Of a stretch of 64,000 bases of DNA, positions 50,313 through 62,158 are shown piece after piece. The notes under the pieces were generated by a model, which saw nothing but the letters and a program-made list of their open reading frames with translations, made no database searches and was not told where the DNA came from. The stretch's first letter is position 1; each line of letters begins with the position of its first letter. The translations under genes and the position numbers were made by a program. The stretch comes from Cryptomeria japonica (taxonomy: Eukaryota; Streptophyta; Pinopsida; Cupressales; Cupressaceae). The stretch spans positions 16,566,285 through 16,630,284 of the forward strand of contig NC_081413.1 in NCBI RefSeq assembly GCF_030272615.1, in the 5' to 3' direction.

Positions 50313-51013
50313 GGCACTGCTTGCATTTCATGTATCCAGGGTCGACTTAATAAAATATTGTACGTGAGGTCTATGTCTAAGACCTGACACATAGTATCCC
50401 TTTGCATTGGTCCAACTTGAATGGGTAACATCACGGTTCCTTTAGATGATCTTTCCTCATCATCATATGCCTTTATGGTAATCTTTTTACGTGGATCAAT
50501 AGACTCCTCAGAGAAGCCTAATGCACGGATAAGTTTGAAGGTACATATATTAAGTTCAGCTCCTCCATCTATCAATACTCTTTTTACTCGGTGTTTATAG
50601 ACGATGACTTCAATATGGAGAGGAGTGTTATGCGGATGACTTAAGGAAGTATTATCATGCTCTGAGAAGGTGAGATTATGAGGCCCTATCATATGAGCGA
50701 CCATGTCTTGGAATTTGTCAGCATCCAGATCTTGAGGTACATTGGTTTCCAACAACGCTTGTTCCAATATATCTTTGTGTTTTGGTGACAGTTTCAGCAA
50801 TTCTAGTATAGATATTTGAGCAGGAGTTTTGCGTAGTTGGATGACTAAATCATATTGGATTTTTGGTGTAGTGGTTGTCGTTGTTGTGTGGCCCTTCAAG
50901 ACATATTTTTGAGCTCTAGTTGTGACATTGACAGATTCATGATTATGCTGGTCTCGGATTGTGATGACGTTTAAATGATTGTCTTTAGCTGATATGTGAT
51001 TGATGGTGTTATT
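50313..51013 (-). pseudogene. Element D protease
   Basis: Minus-strand frame in phase with gag, after a TAA at 51014-51016. The retropepsin core reads RVLIDGGAELNICTFKLI (about 50580-50530); D-G-G replaces D-S/T-G as in many plant gypsy proteases. It continues to LLSRPWIHEMQAVPS, where insertion G cuts it. The protease would cut the Gag-Pol polyprotein inside the particle. Confidence 0.85.
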
Positions 51014-52801
51014 TTAGATGTGATTGATACGAGCCGCACGTGTATCATTCGAGGTTGAAGCTCCATCTTTGTTGTAGTTTGGAAGAGGATTTTTAAAGGC
51101 TTCGTGGTCACCATTTGTTTTGAGACCATCCACCATTAAATCACCTGGATCAATCATATCCTGAACAATGTTTTTCAATCTCATACAATCATTCATTCGA
51201 TGACCTTTGTTGCAATGAAAATCACAAAAGTGTGAGTCATTCCACCAAGGTGGTTTGATTTGGGGTTCATAGTTGCTGATTGCAGGTAAAGAGATAATCT
51301 TGTTTGCTAGGAGTTCTCTAAATGCTAACTCTAGTGATTGTCCCAGTGGTGTGAAGACACGTTTTTGGAAATTGTTGGTGTCGTTTCGTGAATTGTTATT
51401 AGGTCCTCGATCGGTGGTTTTGTTTTGAGTATCGTTGGTGTTGTTTGTATTGGGTTGACCTTGATTGGTATTCGGTGCGTATGTGTTAGCGTATGGGTTA
51501 ACACCTTTAGGATTTTTTGCAGCTTGAGGATTTCCTGATAATGCGAGCATTGGCTGTTTAGATTTTGGATCAGATGATTCATTACCGCCTTCATTTTTGT
51601 TTCGAGTCCAGAATCTAGATTTGTCTAAGTTGTTGTTTTGGTTATTGTAGTTTGTTGAACTTGTTCCTTCTTTGAAGAATTTGAGTGTTCCCTTTTTGAC
51701 ACATGCTTCTTCTACTTGAATGCCGTTTTCAATCAGTTTAGCGAAAGATGATATGCATTGGATTTTGAGCCTGTAACTCGTCTCACCATTCAAGTTGTCG
51801 ATAAAAATTTCCATTTTCTCCTTTTTAGGAATATCTCGAGGATATTGTGAAACCATACGTCGCCAACGTTGAAGGAATATCATGAATGTTTCATTGTTTT
51901 TCTGTTTGGTGTTGCAGACGTCTAGCATGGTTATAGCATGTTGAATGTTATAGGAATATTGTGTTATGAATTTGTTGACCAGTTCATCAAATGATCTAAC
52001 AGGAGGTGTGATTTTGGATAACCATTCCATTGTTTGTCCTCCCAAACTTCTTGGGAATAACCTCATTAGATAAGTGTCATCATGAGCAAATTCAAGACTC
52101 ATGGTACAAAATTCTCTGATGTGATCACGGGGATTGCTTTTCCCATCGTACTTATCAAATTTAGGCACGTCTGAGTTTGGGGGAAAAGGGATCATGTGCA
52201 ATCTTCTGTCAAAGGGATAAGGACAAATTTTGTTTAATGAGTACTGTACTATCGTCCCTTGTTGCATGTCTTGCATTTGTCTTTGTAACATTTGCATTTG
52301 TTGAGTAAGGGCAACCAAAGGCGCATTGTTTTGTCGAGGGAAGAGTTCTTCCCTTGCATTAATCCTGGGTTGAAATGGTGTATGGAACGGTATGTTTTGC
52401 TCGGGGATGTGTTGCTCAGGAATGTTTTGTCCTGGTGTATGTTGTTCTGGTATGTTTTGTTCAGGAATATCTTGTTTAGGGTCACGTGCTTCCCCTTCTC
52501 GTTGTCGTTCTTGATATTCGTAATGTTGAGATCTCGGTCTAAACACATATGTGTCAAAGTCTTCAGGGAGTTTAACCCCTTTGCTTGTGAGAATGAGCAA
52601 GTATTTTTCTTTGTGATTTTCCATGAGTCTTTCCACAAGTTTTTGGAATGAAGCACTTTCTTGGCATTCCTAAAGAAGTTCTTCAGAAATTTCAGTATCC
52701 TCTAGATGTGGACCTTCAAAAGGATTTGATAACCTTCGATTCATACTAGATTCTGCTTGTGCCTCGCTTTGTTTGTTTTGTTGAGAGTGAGTAATAGGCA
52801 T
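51014..52801 (-). pseudogene. Element D Gag
   Basis: 596-codon frame from ATG 52799-52801 (PITHSQQNKQSEAQ) with one TAG at 52670-52672; open from there to TAA 51014-51016. A short repeat of EQNIPEQHTPGQ-like units lies at about 52400-52480. The capsid core is at about 52150-51750 (VPKFDKYDGKSNPRDHIREF, GQTMEWLSKI, FDELVNKFITQY). A zinc-knuckle-like CDFHCNKGHRMNDCMRLK follows near 51190-51240. The TAA lies between Gag and protease in the same frame; it may be a true Gag terminator or another C-to-T change. Confidence 0.88.
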
Positions 52802-52802
52802 T

Positions 52803-53189
52803 TTAGTAGAATCTTTCTGTGACAAAGGGGACAAAATCCTTTTCGATATGTTGTTCTAGGGTCAGTGGTTCAAATCGGGGTGTGTTGTAAGTGATGCACT
52901 CGTCGGGAAAGAATGCTGGATTGATCTTTCCTCCACGGTTTATGATTTGACTGAATGCAGATTTTTGACAATATGCCCTAGTCTTCAAAGGCTCTTTGTC
53001 AAATTCGTTGGATTTGTTCTGGATATAAAGTTTGACGTGATGAAGGAATGTTCGATGAGATTTGAAGAGTTGACGATTGATGTATAAAAATTTGTTTCTT
53101 TTGACAAATTTGGAAAAACTTGGTTGTTGTTTCTTCAATGTGATGTTACGATAAATATTCTTTCTTCTCAGAATATGGGGATTAGTCAT
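52803..53189 (-). CDS. Hypothetical 128-residue frame upstream of D gag
   Basis: Minus-strand frame ending just before gag. Basic N-terminal half rich in Lys/Phe/His, then KINPAFFPDECITYNTPRFE and EKDFVPFVTERF. The second half has protein-like composition, but I recognise no domain. It could be an extra frame before gag, as some Tat elements have, or leader sequence. A further 72-codon frame lies at 53201-53419. Confidence 0.35.
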   Translation of the reverse strand: MTNPHILRRKNIYRNITLKKQQPSFSKFVKRNKFLYINRQLFKSHRTFLHHVKLYIQNKSNEFDKEPLKTRAYCQKSAFSQIINRGGKINPAFFPDECITYNTPRFEPLTLEQHIEKDFVPFVTERFY

Positions 53190-53649
53190 GCATAAGTGAT
53201 TTAATGGTTTCCTTTGATTTGTTTTGGATTTAGTTGATCTTGTTTTGAAAACTTAAGTTTTACTTTATCAAAGTGAAGGTTTAGATGCCCCTTCACGACA
53301 AAGTGTGTCAAATGATATGGACAAGGTCTCCCGATATGGAAACTTGATTTGACAACTTGAGATTTTGAACAAGTGTTTTGAGATATAATCCGTGAGATAA
53401 TAAAGGACCTATTCATCACTTGCGATGATGTTTCCCGATTTTGATAGGATAGATATGTTTATCGTGCGATCAGTTTTGGATTCTGGACAACTTTTGTTTG
53501 ACACAAAATTTGCTTAAGGAACAGTTTTTAATGCTTTGTTTTGATACTCTAGTTTGATGAAGATGAAGCTGATGAAAGGATGCTCTCAAAAATGTTTTCT
53601 AAATTTTCTAAATTTTCCACTGTTTTGCCCACTATTTTTCTGGGTTTGG

Positions 53650-54030
53650 TCATGTGCTAAAACAGAGATGGGATGCGCTACAGAAAGTTTTCAATGCGCT
53701 AAGGAAAAGACCACACGTGCTAAGCTGCCCCCGACTACGTGCTAACTATTTTAGACTGTTTATCTAGTTTTCTATTTTGCTCAAAAAGTTATGCGCTAAT
53801 ATGGGCCTGCTACGTGCTAACTGTTAAACCTTACGCGATATTGTTTGACTCCTACGTGCTAAGCTGATGCTTCAATGCGCTAGGTTGTTTTTCGGACGCG
53901 CTAATTGTTTAATGCTGTTTTGAAATTTTGGTAGAACGCTACTGTTTAAACTGGATGTGCTAACTTGATGTTCTGATGAGCTAAAAAAAGTACCACACGC
54001 GCTAAGAGGTTGCTCTTATGTGCTAGACTG
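53650..54030 (-). repeat. Dispersed TAGCGCAT motif cluster (D leader, gag-proximal)
   Basis: About 14 copies of TAGCGCAT/TAGCACGT/TAGCGCGT on the minus strand, the sense strand of D, spaced roughly 20-35 bp. Variants differ mostly at CG by TG or CA. Confidence 0.8.
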
Positions 54031-55534
54031 TCCTGATATTTTCCTTTGGTTGGTTTTTTGTAATTTTTGGATTTTTGTTATGAGTTTTTCAGTTTTGATG
54101 GATAATTTTCTGAAGTAATAAATGCAAACATAGCACCAAAGAGACAACCATTTTGCGTAATCTAACAAAAAGTGTATGTTCTGCGAGGATGTCTTCAAAT
54201 CCCTAATGTTTTAACAGGTTTGGATACAAATAATACACTTCAAGAAGACTCTTTATTCAAAGGTCATAAGTAATATCATAGCCCACTAGTCTTGATACTC
54301 CGTCAACTCAAACAACTGTGTCACCCCCTAGAGGGCACCCATTTTTTTGCCTTTTGCCATAAATTAACTCAAAGTGAATTGCTTCACAATTGAGTAGTTA
54401 TCTTGGGAGATATATGATGAGCAATCTTGGGGGCAGATTCTTCCCCACCCTTGCACTATGATATTACAAATGTCTGGTTACTGACTCAACTCAAAATTTC
54501 TATTTCTATGGTTTGTAATTAGGCTTCCTGTTCGGCCGTCAGTGATAAACTCCCTCAGGAGGCTTCCCAACCTTTAGAACAAAGGCTTTACGTATCTCAA
54601 GGATACTAGGGGAAGGCTAATCACTGTGCGCAACCGTTGAAAAGGACTTTCATCACTTTCCACTTTTGATTATAGTGGGTTGGAACACTTGGCGTCAAAG
54701 CCATTTCCCACTTAGGTCGTTCCCTTCACACCAGCCATAAATGGCTTTAAGAGTTGAGTTCAACTCCTCAGGAAGGCAAGCCTGCTAAAGGATTTATTGC
54801 TTGAAATACTAAAAGCGTAAGAGTGGTTTGGTTTTTTGGTCACCCAGTTAAGGGGAGAGCATATACCTTCCACTTTCAAGACAAGGCAAACAAAGTTCTT
54901 TTTAGCTTTCAAGACAATGATTTGCTAATTTCTACTTGGAGATGTTGCTCCAACAAGCATGGTGTTCCTTTTATTTCCTCAAAGCAATGATTATCTAATC
55001 TAGCAAAAGAACCTGGTCAACAAAGCAAAACTTCGATGTGGTCAACAAAAGAAAATCGGAAAAGGGGAAGAACTTCCCTCTTTATTTTGAACAAAACAGG
55101 ACAAGTGTGATTCTTTTACTTTGCAAAAATGAAGTGAATCCTTTTATGCACCAAAGGATGGTGAAGTTCTTTTTAAAGCTATCTTTGCAAAAAGAAAGAT
55201 TTTTTGGTTCTTTTTATAATCCAAATTGAGATTTTCTCTCCTAGAAAAGCAAGAAAAATTATTTGTTGTGGTTCGTTTTACAGCCCAAATAAGGTGAGTT
55301 CGATTTTATTTAGCAAGAGTTAAATTTTTTTTAAAATTTTAACTAACTTAACTAAGTTAGTAAAAATCTAAACTATGTATAACTTTAAAAATAACTAAGC
55401 TCATCCCTACAATAAGATGTTAGAAATCCTGCAAAACATCAACTCAAAATAGTTAGCAAGATTTTGGATTTGGTGGACTTCTACAAGTCTAACTTTTAAG
55501 TTTGGTTACAATTTTATTTTATTTTATTTTCTAT
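54031..55534 (-). other. Middle part of the D leader
   Basis: About 1.5 kb without the TAGCGCAT motif, lying between the two motif clusters. Frames at 54016-54198 and 55038-55229 have no recognised domain. No TG...CA ends with target duplication were found, so I cannot say if this is an insertion. Confidence 0.4.
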
Positions 55535-55830
55535 CGGTGTTGTGCTACAGGACAAACTGTACGCGCTACAGAATGGGTGGGATGCGCTATCAAACAGACC
55601 CGATGCGCTAAGCTATTTTCCAAAAGAGCTAAACTAGTTTTCGGATGCACCACGCTGTTTTTCTCCCGCGCCGAGACCTATAGGAAAATATTAGGGGGAT
55701 GATGCGTTAATTTAAAGGCTTCACGCGCTATATGATAGATTGCACGCGCTAAATAGTAAGCTTGATGCACTATACTGTTAACCGAAAGCGTTATAGAATG
55801 TTTCCCACACGCTGATTCCTGTTTCCCGCA
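55535..55830 (-). repeat. Dispersed TAGCGCAT motif cluster (D leader, primer-proximal)
   Basis: About 10 copies on the minus strand, starting some 50 bp from the primer site, including TAGCGCGT, TAGCGCAT and decayed forms such as TAGTGCAT. Confidence 0.75.
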
Positions 55831-55880
55831 TACCTGTAAAAGAGGTTAAATTTAAAAACTGATTTGATATATGGGGTCGG

Positions 55881-55898
55881 GCCCCACGGTGGGCGCTA
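55881..55898 (-). other. Primer-binding site of element D (tRNA-Lys)
   Basis: On the minus strand TAGCGCCCACCGTGGGGC, four bases from the LTR. Plant tRNA-Lys ends in GCCCCACGGTGGGCG plus CCA, so it matches except TGG to TAG (a G-to-A change). Read on the plus strand it looks like the end of a tRNA-Lys gene, but nothing else of a tRNA is present. Confidence 0.85.
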
Positions 55899-55902
55899 GA
55901 TA

Positions 55903-57345
55903 TGTATGCGGGAAAAGTAGGTCAATAGAACTCAATATGTGGAAAATGGAGCTCTAGGGAGCCTTGCTCACACACCCATAGGACTTCTTGGTGCAAGCTA
56001 TGGAGTCATGAAGTATTGGCTTAGCTTCCCAAGGTTGGTTCCATGGTTCTCTATCTCACAAGGTCCCTCAAACCAATGTTTTTGCTCTCAGATCATTGAG
56101 CAAAATGGTTTAAGGATGACAAATGCAAGAACGAGGGATGCTTTGGTTGATTTTAAGATGAAATGTATCCTAAGCAATATATGATCCTATAAATGCAATA
56201 AACTAGTTATAAGATGACAAGGTTAGTAACAAGACTATCCTAGCATGCTATATTAGTCTATGAGATAGCTAAATGATAAGGAAAATACTCTAAACATGCA
56301 TATTTAGATTAATTCCTATTGAAAAGAGAGGCTAAATGATGAGCATAAAATGATATATTAAAGCTTGGATGGATTTTAGTATAAGTGTGATGCTAAAGAC
56401 TTGGATATGAAAATGGAGAAATGAGAGCTCTATTTATAGCAAAAATAGGGCAATGGATGGCCAGGATTAAAAGGTTTAATCAAGGGTCAAGTTTGAAAGT
56501 TGGGAATCCATGTTTGCAATTTGTACCAATGAAATAGTGACAAATGTCAACATAAGACTGGGTTGAGAAGAGAGGTAGGAAGCATTAAATGCTTGAGAAG
56601 ACCTCATGGTTACCCTAGGGGTTAAGGTTAAGGTTAAGTTAGGATTACCCATTGGATAAAGGTTTTACCCAAAGGATAAACTCTTGTGCAAAAGATTAAG
56701 GATAACCATGGTCAAAGTAATAAATGCTTGATGAGACCCTTGGGTTACATGGAGGTTGAGTTTAGGGAAATTCTTTAACCATGCTAGAGAGTTGAGTTAA
56801 CTATTAATGGTTAGGAAGACTTTCAAAGTTAAGTGGTTGAAGCCTTTAAGGGTTTTCAAAGACTTTGAGGGTTTGAGAAGTGACCTCCCCTTGCTTAGGG
56901 ATTGACAAAGTTTAGGAGATGGGTTAGGCTAATTGGAAGCGATTAGAAGAATCTAGAAGGGGTTAGAAATAGGGTTTAGGAGGCAAGTGGGAGGTGTAGG
57001 ATTTTGCAAGTGAATGGAGGGATAATAGGATTTAATTAAACAAAATGAATTTCTTTCAATTTGGTTGCAATTGGGGAAATTAAATAAATTAAATTTATTC
57101 AATTTAGGATAACTATTTAATTAAATTTGAATTTAATTAAAAATGGATAGAAAGGATTTAATTGAATAAAATGATTTATTTCATTAAATGGTAAAAGAGG
57201 TATAGTGAATTTACTTTAAATAAATTGAGTAATTTACTTAATTAAATAGAGGAATATGTGTTATTCAATTAAATTGGATTTAATTAAATAGAGAAATGAA
57301 CATAAAATATTCATTTAGGAATATGGTCATTTTTATATGTCTACA
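55903..57345 (-). repeat. 5' LTR of element D
   Basis: 1,443 bp, near-identical to 30690-32133. TATA box CTATAAATAG on the minus strand (56430-56439), so transcription would start near 56400 and run towards lower coordinates through the primer site and gag. Confidence 0.93.
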
Positions 57346-58862
57346 ACTTCCATCAAGGAATTTGTATCATTCATACCATATACTCTCAAACTGCCCTAGA
57401 CTCATTAATGTTAGCAATCAAAGCAAAAATACAACTAGAATCTAACAATGAATATCCAAATCATCTTGGTGAATAACCATATCTTTCAAGTTGCCACCTA
57501 TCACCAGTAGACCTCCTTAAAGATTGAGGTTGAGGTTCTTCATCTTCTTTAGAACTTTCAAATTTTCTTGAGATCTCCTCATCATTAGGTCTACCAGAAG
57601 CTCATAGTTCTTCTTTCTCAAGGGTAGAAGGAACATGAACTACCTCCTTATTCTGTTTCTCCTATTTATTTGGCTGTAGCTTAACAATGAAAGATTTTCT
57701 CTCTGAAAAATAACACTTCTACTATAGAGAACCTTCTCTATCATTGGATCCTAGAGCTTGTACCATTTTACATCAACACCATAGAATATAAAGATACACT
57801 TAACAAACTTGTTCTCCAACTTCGATCTTTCTTCACTTGAGACATGAGCATCAAATTCACAACCATATACTCTAAGATGTCTCATTGAGGGCTTCTTTCT
57901 TGAACACACCTCCATAGGTGTCTTATCAACAAGTGTTGATGTAAGAGATCTATTTACTAGATAACATGTAGTGGCTACAACTTTAGCCCAAAATTTTTGT
58001 TTGATGCCAACACCACTAAGCATACTCCTATCCCTCTCCATCAATGTCCTATTCATCCTCTCGACAACTCCATTCTTTTGATGGATGTATGGAGTTGTCT
58101 TATGCCTCTCAATCTCATGGTCCTTACAAAATTTATCAAAATATGTTGAGCAAAACTCACTAGCATTGTTAGTCTTCAAGCACTTAATATTTCTACAAGT
58201 ATGATTCTCAACGAGAGCCTTAAAATCCTTACACTGACATAACACTTCAAATTTACTTATGAGAAAGTAAAAAAATGTCCTTCTACTATAGTCATCAACA
58301 AATAATACAACATACATAGATTTTAAAATCAAAGGAACCTTAATAGGACCAAAAACATTAGAATGTATCAAGTCCAACAACGTAGAAAATGTAAGAACTA
58401 GAATAAAATTGAACATGGTTTTGTTTACATTAAATGAAGTGTTTTCAGAATTTTAACTCAAGATTACAATCATCAAGCTCCTCCACAAGGCATTTATTTT
58501 TTTGGGTTCTAAGAACCATCTCACCAATGTGACCTATTCTTTGTGTCATAACATTGTCTTCACTTCTAGGAGTTTTATCTCCAAAGAAATGGTGCCCTTA
58601 GGTACCCAAAAAAACATGACCATTAGATGTATAAGCAATAGTCCTCTTCACAACTCAATATGAGGTAAGGATGAAAAATCTAGAGCCCTCTTCTTAGACT
58701 CCGTAGAAGCACTATTGCACTAAACAATGCATGAATCTAGCTTATATAAGGTGCCCATAGGAATAATCATAGCAAGTACCATAGAGCCTCTAGTCATCTT
58801 GCATCCACCTTGTGAGAAAATAATTTGCACACCCATATCACTCAACTTACAAAAAGTAGATT
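57346..58862 (-). pseudogene. Copia H integrase and INT-RT linker
   Basis: The best open part is 57751-58416. The integrase core has VDDYSRRTFFYFL (first catalytic Asp kept), then LKTNNASEFCS, where the second Asp of the family motif is Asn, then ERHKTTPYIHQKNGVVERMN with the catalytic Glu kept. The C-terminal region (AKVVATTCYLVNRSLT, VYGCEFDAHVSSEERSKL) follows. Further down, the linker (DEEPQPQSLRRSTGDRWQLE, about 57470-57545) leads to the RT that now lies at 30689, beyond element D. Other stops occur, so it is inactive. Confidence 0.83.
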
Positions 58863-59916
58863 TCATGCAAAACCTAAGATGTGCATAACACCATCAATCC
58901 CCTTCACTTTACCATCAGGGAATCTAATCTTGATTCTTCCATGACCCACAAGCTTCAAATGCGAGTCATCACTGAGATACACCTTCCCACCATCATAATC
59001 TTCATACTTTGAAAACCAATGTCGATGTGAGGTCATGTGAAAAGATGCACCCAAATCTATCAACCACACATATTCTGATGCATGCGTTGCCAAGGATGCA
59101 ACAAATGCTTCACCATGATCCTGAGTAGATTTGTCTAATTCTAAATCAAGGGGTCTCTTCTTCTTGTTTTTCTCCTCCTTACAATCTTTACGGATGTGAT
59201 CGATTTTTCCATAATTACAACATTTTGCTTTGGACTTCCTCAAAGACTTAGATCTCCCATAGGATTTGGATCTGCCTCTTACATCTTTCTTGTCCTTCTT
59301 CTTTCCTTTCTCTTTTCGTCTACCACAAATTGCAAGAGCCTCCTTAGTTTTCTCAGAAGTCTTCCTTTTCATTTCTTTAAAAAGAAATGATGATACCACC
59401 TCATCCATCTTGAATGTGGTCATTTTACTCCTAATAGCCATAACAAGGTGGCCCCAAGAATCAGGCAAAGAACATAATAGAAGCATGTAACAATCTTCCT
59501 CCTTGAACTTGTCACCAACATAATTTAACTGAGCAATAATCATGTTGAATTTATGGAGATGATCAGTAACAGATTCTCCATCTTCCTTCTTTATGGAATA
59601 CATCTTCTTTCTCGGGAAAAACTTGTTTACCAAATAATTAGACTAAAAAACATCTCCAAGCTTCTTCCAAAGTTCTTTTGCAATCTTCTCTTCATAGACA
59701 TTAAATAGAACAAGGTCTATTAAATAGAGCCTTATGAGGCCCTTATCTTTTTGATCCATCATATTCCAAACATCGTGAGCTCTAGTATGAGGTTTTATTC
59801 CAAATATTGCCCCATATATCTCTATCCATGAGAATATATTCCATTTTCAACTTCCACAGTTTGAAGTTGTTTCCATTAAACTTGTCCACATCAACCTTTG
59901 CGGATGTGCTTGCCAT
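58863..59916 (-). pseudogene. Copia H Gag and protease
   Basis: Gag starts at ATG 59914-59916 (MASTSAKVDVDKFNGNNFKL). It shifts frame near 59780 and 59640, then continues open from 59633 to 58863. That part contains DGESVTDHLHKFNMIIAQLN, a Lys-rich stretch, and a zinc knuckle CCNYGKIDHIRKDC (about 59180-59225). The protease site reads WLIDLGASFHM (about 59040-59075), where the copia family has D-S-G; a TCG-to-TTG change explains the Leu. Gag forms the particle and packages RNA. The frames are broken, so no product is expected. Confidence 0.83.
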
Positions 59917-60017
59917 ATTTTTCCTGCAACAAGATTTTGAAAATACTCTGCAAAAGCTCCCACTTAAAATAATATCAGTGTAAAAAATGCTACCCAATGA
60001 TGGAACAAAAAGTGGCT

Positions 60018-60033
60018 AGGCTCTAATACTAAC
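60018..60033 (-). other. Primer-binding site of copia element H (mutated)
   Basis: On the minus strand GTTAGTATTAGAGCC directly after the LTR end, close to the initiator tRNA-Met type TTGGTATCAGAGC with transitions. Confidence 0.65.
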
Positions 60034-60246
60034 TGAAAGGAAGCTAAGGTGTGAAAAATGATTCCTAACACTAATCTAGTGGGCGAGATAGTGTAAATTT
60101 TCTTACAAATCTTAACTATGACATAAATAGAAACACATTCACAAAGAGATAATAGACATGCATAAATATTATACCATATAACACATGATATATCATGGGG
60201 AGAACCCTTCTATGAGAAAAAAACCACACTCTAAAAGAAAAGTACT
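60034..60246 (-). repeat. 5' LTR of copia element H (inner end only)
   Basis: 213 bp matching 28259-28470, cut at 60246 by copy C. The last five bases, GTACT (60242-60246), should recur beyond the far end of copy C as its target duplication. Confidence 0.85.
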
Positions 60247-61414
60247 TGTAAAGCGGAAAATCGAACCCTAGGTGTTCCCCTCACTCCAAGGAGAAAGGAG
60301 GTCACTAGGATTGACGATTTTCACTTAGGAGAGACTTTACATTCAAAAGAGGGGTTGAAACCCACAAGATCCAATCCCTCACAATGCAAGATTGGATTCT
60401 AAATGAGTTTCAAGGGTTAAGACAGCAAGGCTACCCTCTTTTGTAAAGAATGTAGATAGAAGGATTGAGCTAGGAATGCATGTAAAGTGAGAAAGATTTG
60501 CTTATAAACAGAGATAGGAATATGGGATGAAGTTGCGGACTTGGAATTAGCAGTAAAATGTCGAGACGACACTGTCCTGCAAATTTGAGCGAAAGTTGAC
60601 GAGACGATGGCGCCCGGCGTGCACACGGTCCTCCGAAAAATCCGCGAAACGAAGGGGGATCTGTTCGTCTCTGCACAGGGATTCCAGATCTTCAATTACA
60701 GCCGCGTACCTGCAACCTACACACAGAAAAGAGAGGACGATTGGGGGGTTAGGGATTAGGGGTTTGCCTTTAGGTCAAACCCCGGTTTTGGAATTAACCA
60801 AGAAATGAGAATGTTGTAAATGTAAATGTTTGTAATGTAATAAAGTACTGATACCTTGTTGTAAGAATGTTTGTATTCTTACATGCGAAGGTGTAAATGT
60901 TGTTGTATGTTGTATGTGATCTCCTCTTCAATGGTTGAATCCTTATCTTGAATGCAACACTTAGCCTTGAATGGAGACTTAGAATGAAGGAATGCTTGAA
61001 TGCTTGAATGTTTGAATGTTTGCCTAGCGCTTCCGCCTCTTGTACACATATGTCCCCCCTTCTCCAAATGGGAGAGGAAATGTAGTTTATATACTTGCCA
61101 ATTAGGGTTGAAAGACTGATTTTTCCGACCTTGGGCTGACTTAGCAACCTTATTTTCCAATTTGCAAACTTAAAGACTTGAAGCCCCATAAGAGACCGGG
61201 CCCAAAATAGGGCCAGGGACCAAGGCGCTGGGCGCCATGGTCCCACCTCTAGGGACAGTAGGGTGCAAGGAGGATCAGGCCAGGGTGCTGAAAAATGTAG
61301 TTTTTGATGTCATAAACAAGTTTTAGGGTCTCCATTTAGGTTTAGTGTTGTGTCGCCATCGTGAAGACCCAAATGCAGTCAAAATTGCAAGTGTCGCAAT
61401 TTTAGGATGCTACA
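60247..61414 (-). repeat. 3' LTR of copy C
   Basis: 1,168 bp with the family ends (minus strand TGTAGCATCC to CCGCTTTACA). TATA box at 61086-61093 and GGACC hairpin motif near 60602-60632. It has only about one minisatellite unit (61217-61244), which explains its shorter length. Confidence 0.93.
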
Positions 61415-61429
61415 TTTAGCCCCCACTTT
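61415..61429 (-). other. Polypurine tract, copy C
   Basis: On the minus strand AAAGTGGGGGCTAAA, as in copy B, directly before the 3' LTR. Confidence 0.85.
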
Positions 61430-62158
61430 AGCGGGAGTATAAGCATACGCCCATACTTCCGGTAATGTACACGGAAACAACATTGAAAGACTTTCACCAT
61501 GTTAAGGAGGCGAGATACACCAAGCCCCCAGTGGACTAAGGATATTACGACTTCGATTGACAAAGTAAAAGGGAAGATCACGAGGGAGGACCATGACTAT
61601 CAGTAGTAAGGTTCCCTCACTATGAGTCATGCAAGAAAAATACCAAAAATTTTCAAGGCAAAGCTAAGTTCACCAAGAAGTTTTCAAGTATCTTGAAGAG
61701 ATATGGACGGAGTGTATGCCCCCTATGTTAAAGCGATCGCACACACCTCAACGGGGGTGATTGATTTAAGGTAGTGATACACATAAGAAATGAGAAGAGA
61801 AAGGAGCACGTTATCGCAAGGATTTAGCCCCCAAGTGTGAGATAAACCCAAGGATAATAGACACAAAACACAAATCACAAGGTGACTTCGCTTTCCTCGG
61901 GGTCAGTATGCTATATGATAATTCATCTATATCATATGTATGTATGCATAATTGTTCTTCATTCCCCAATCAAGGAAGGTCACCTAGAAGAAGGGAACAC
62001 ATGTGTCTTTTGAGTCAACATGAGAGAGACCAAAAGAGATCTCAATGCTTTGCATCGTCCTCAAGTAGACAACACTAAGGACAACAAATAGAAGAATGAG
62101 AATAACACATAGAAGAAGTAACAAAAGAGAGGAGGAGAGAATCTGCTATGCTAATGAA
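61430..62158 (-). other. 3' untranslated region of copy C
   Basis: Collinear with 14411-15147 of copy B, including the extra purine tracts. No frame of note. Confidence 0.7.

Noticed and set aside
55870-55898. End of a tRNA-Lys gene on the plus strand
   Set aside because: Only the 3' end is present, directly beside an LTR; it is the primer-binding site of element D on the other strand.
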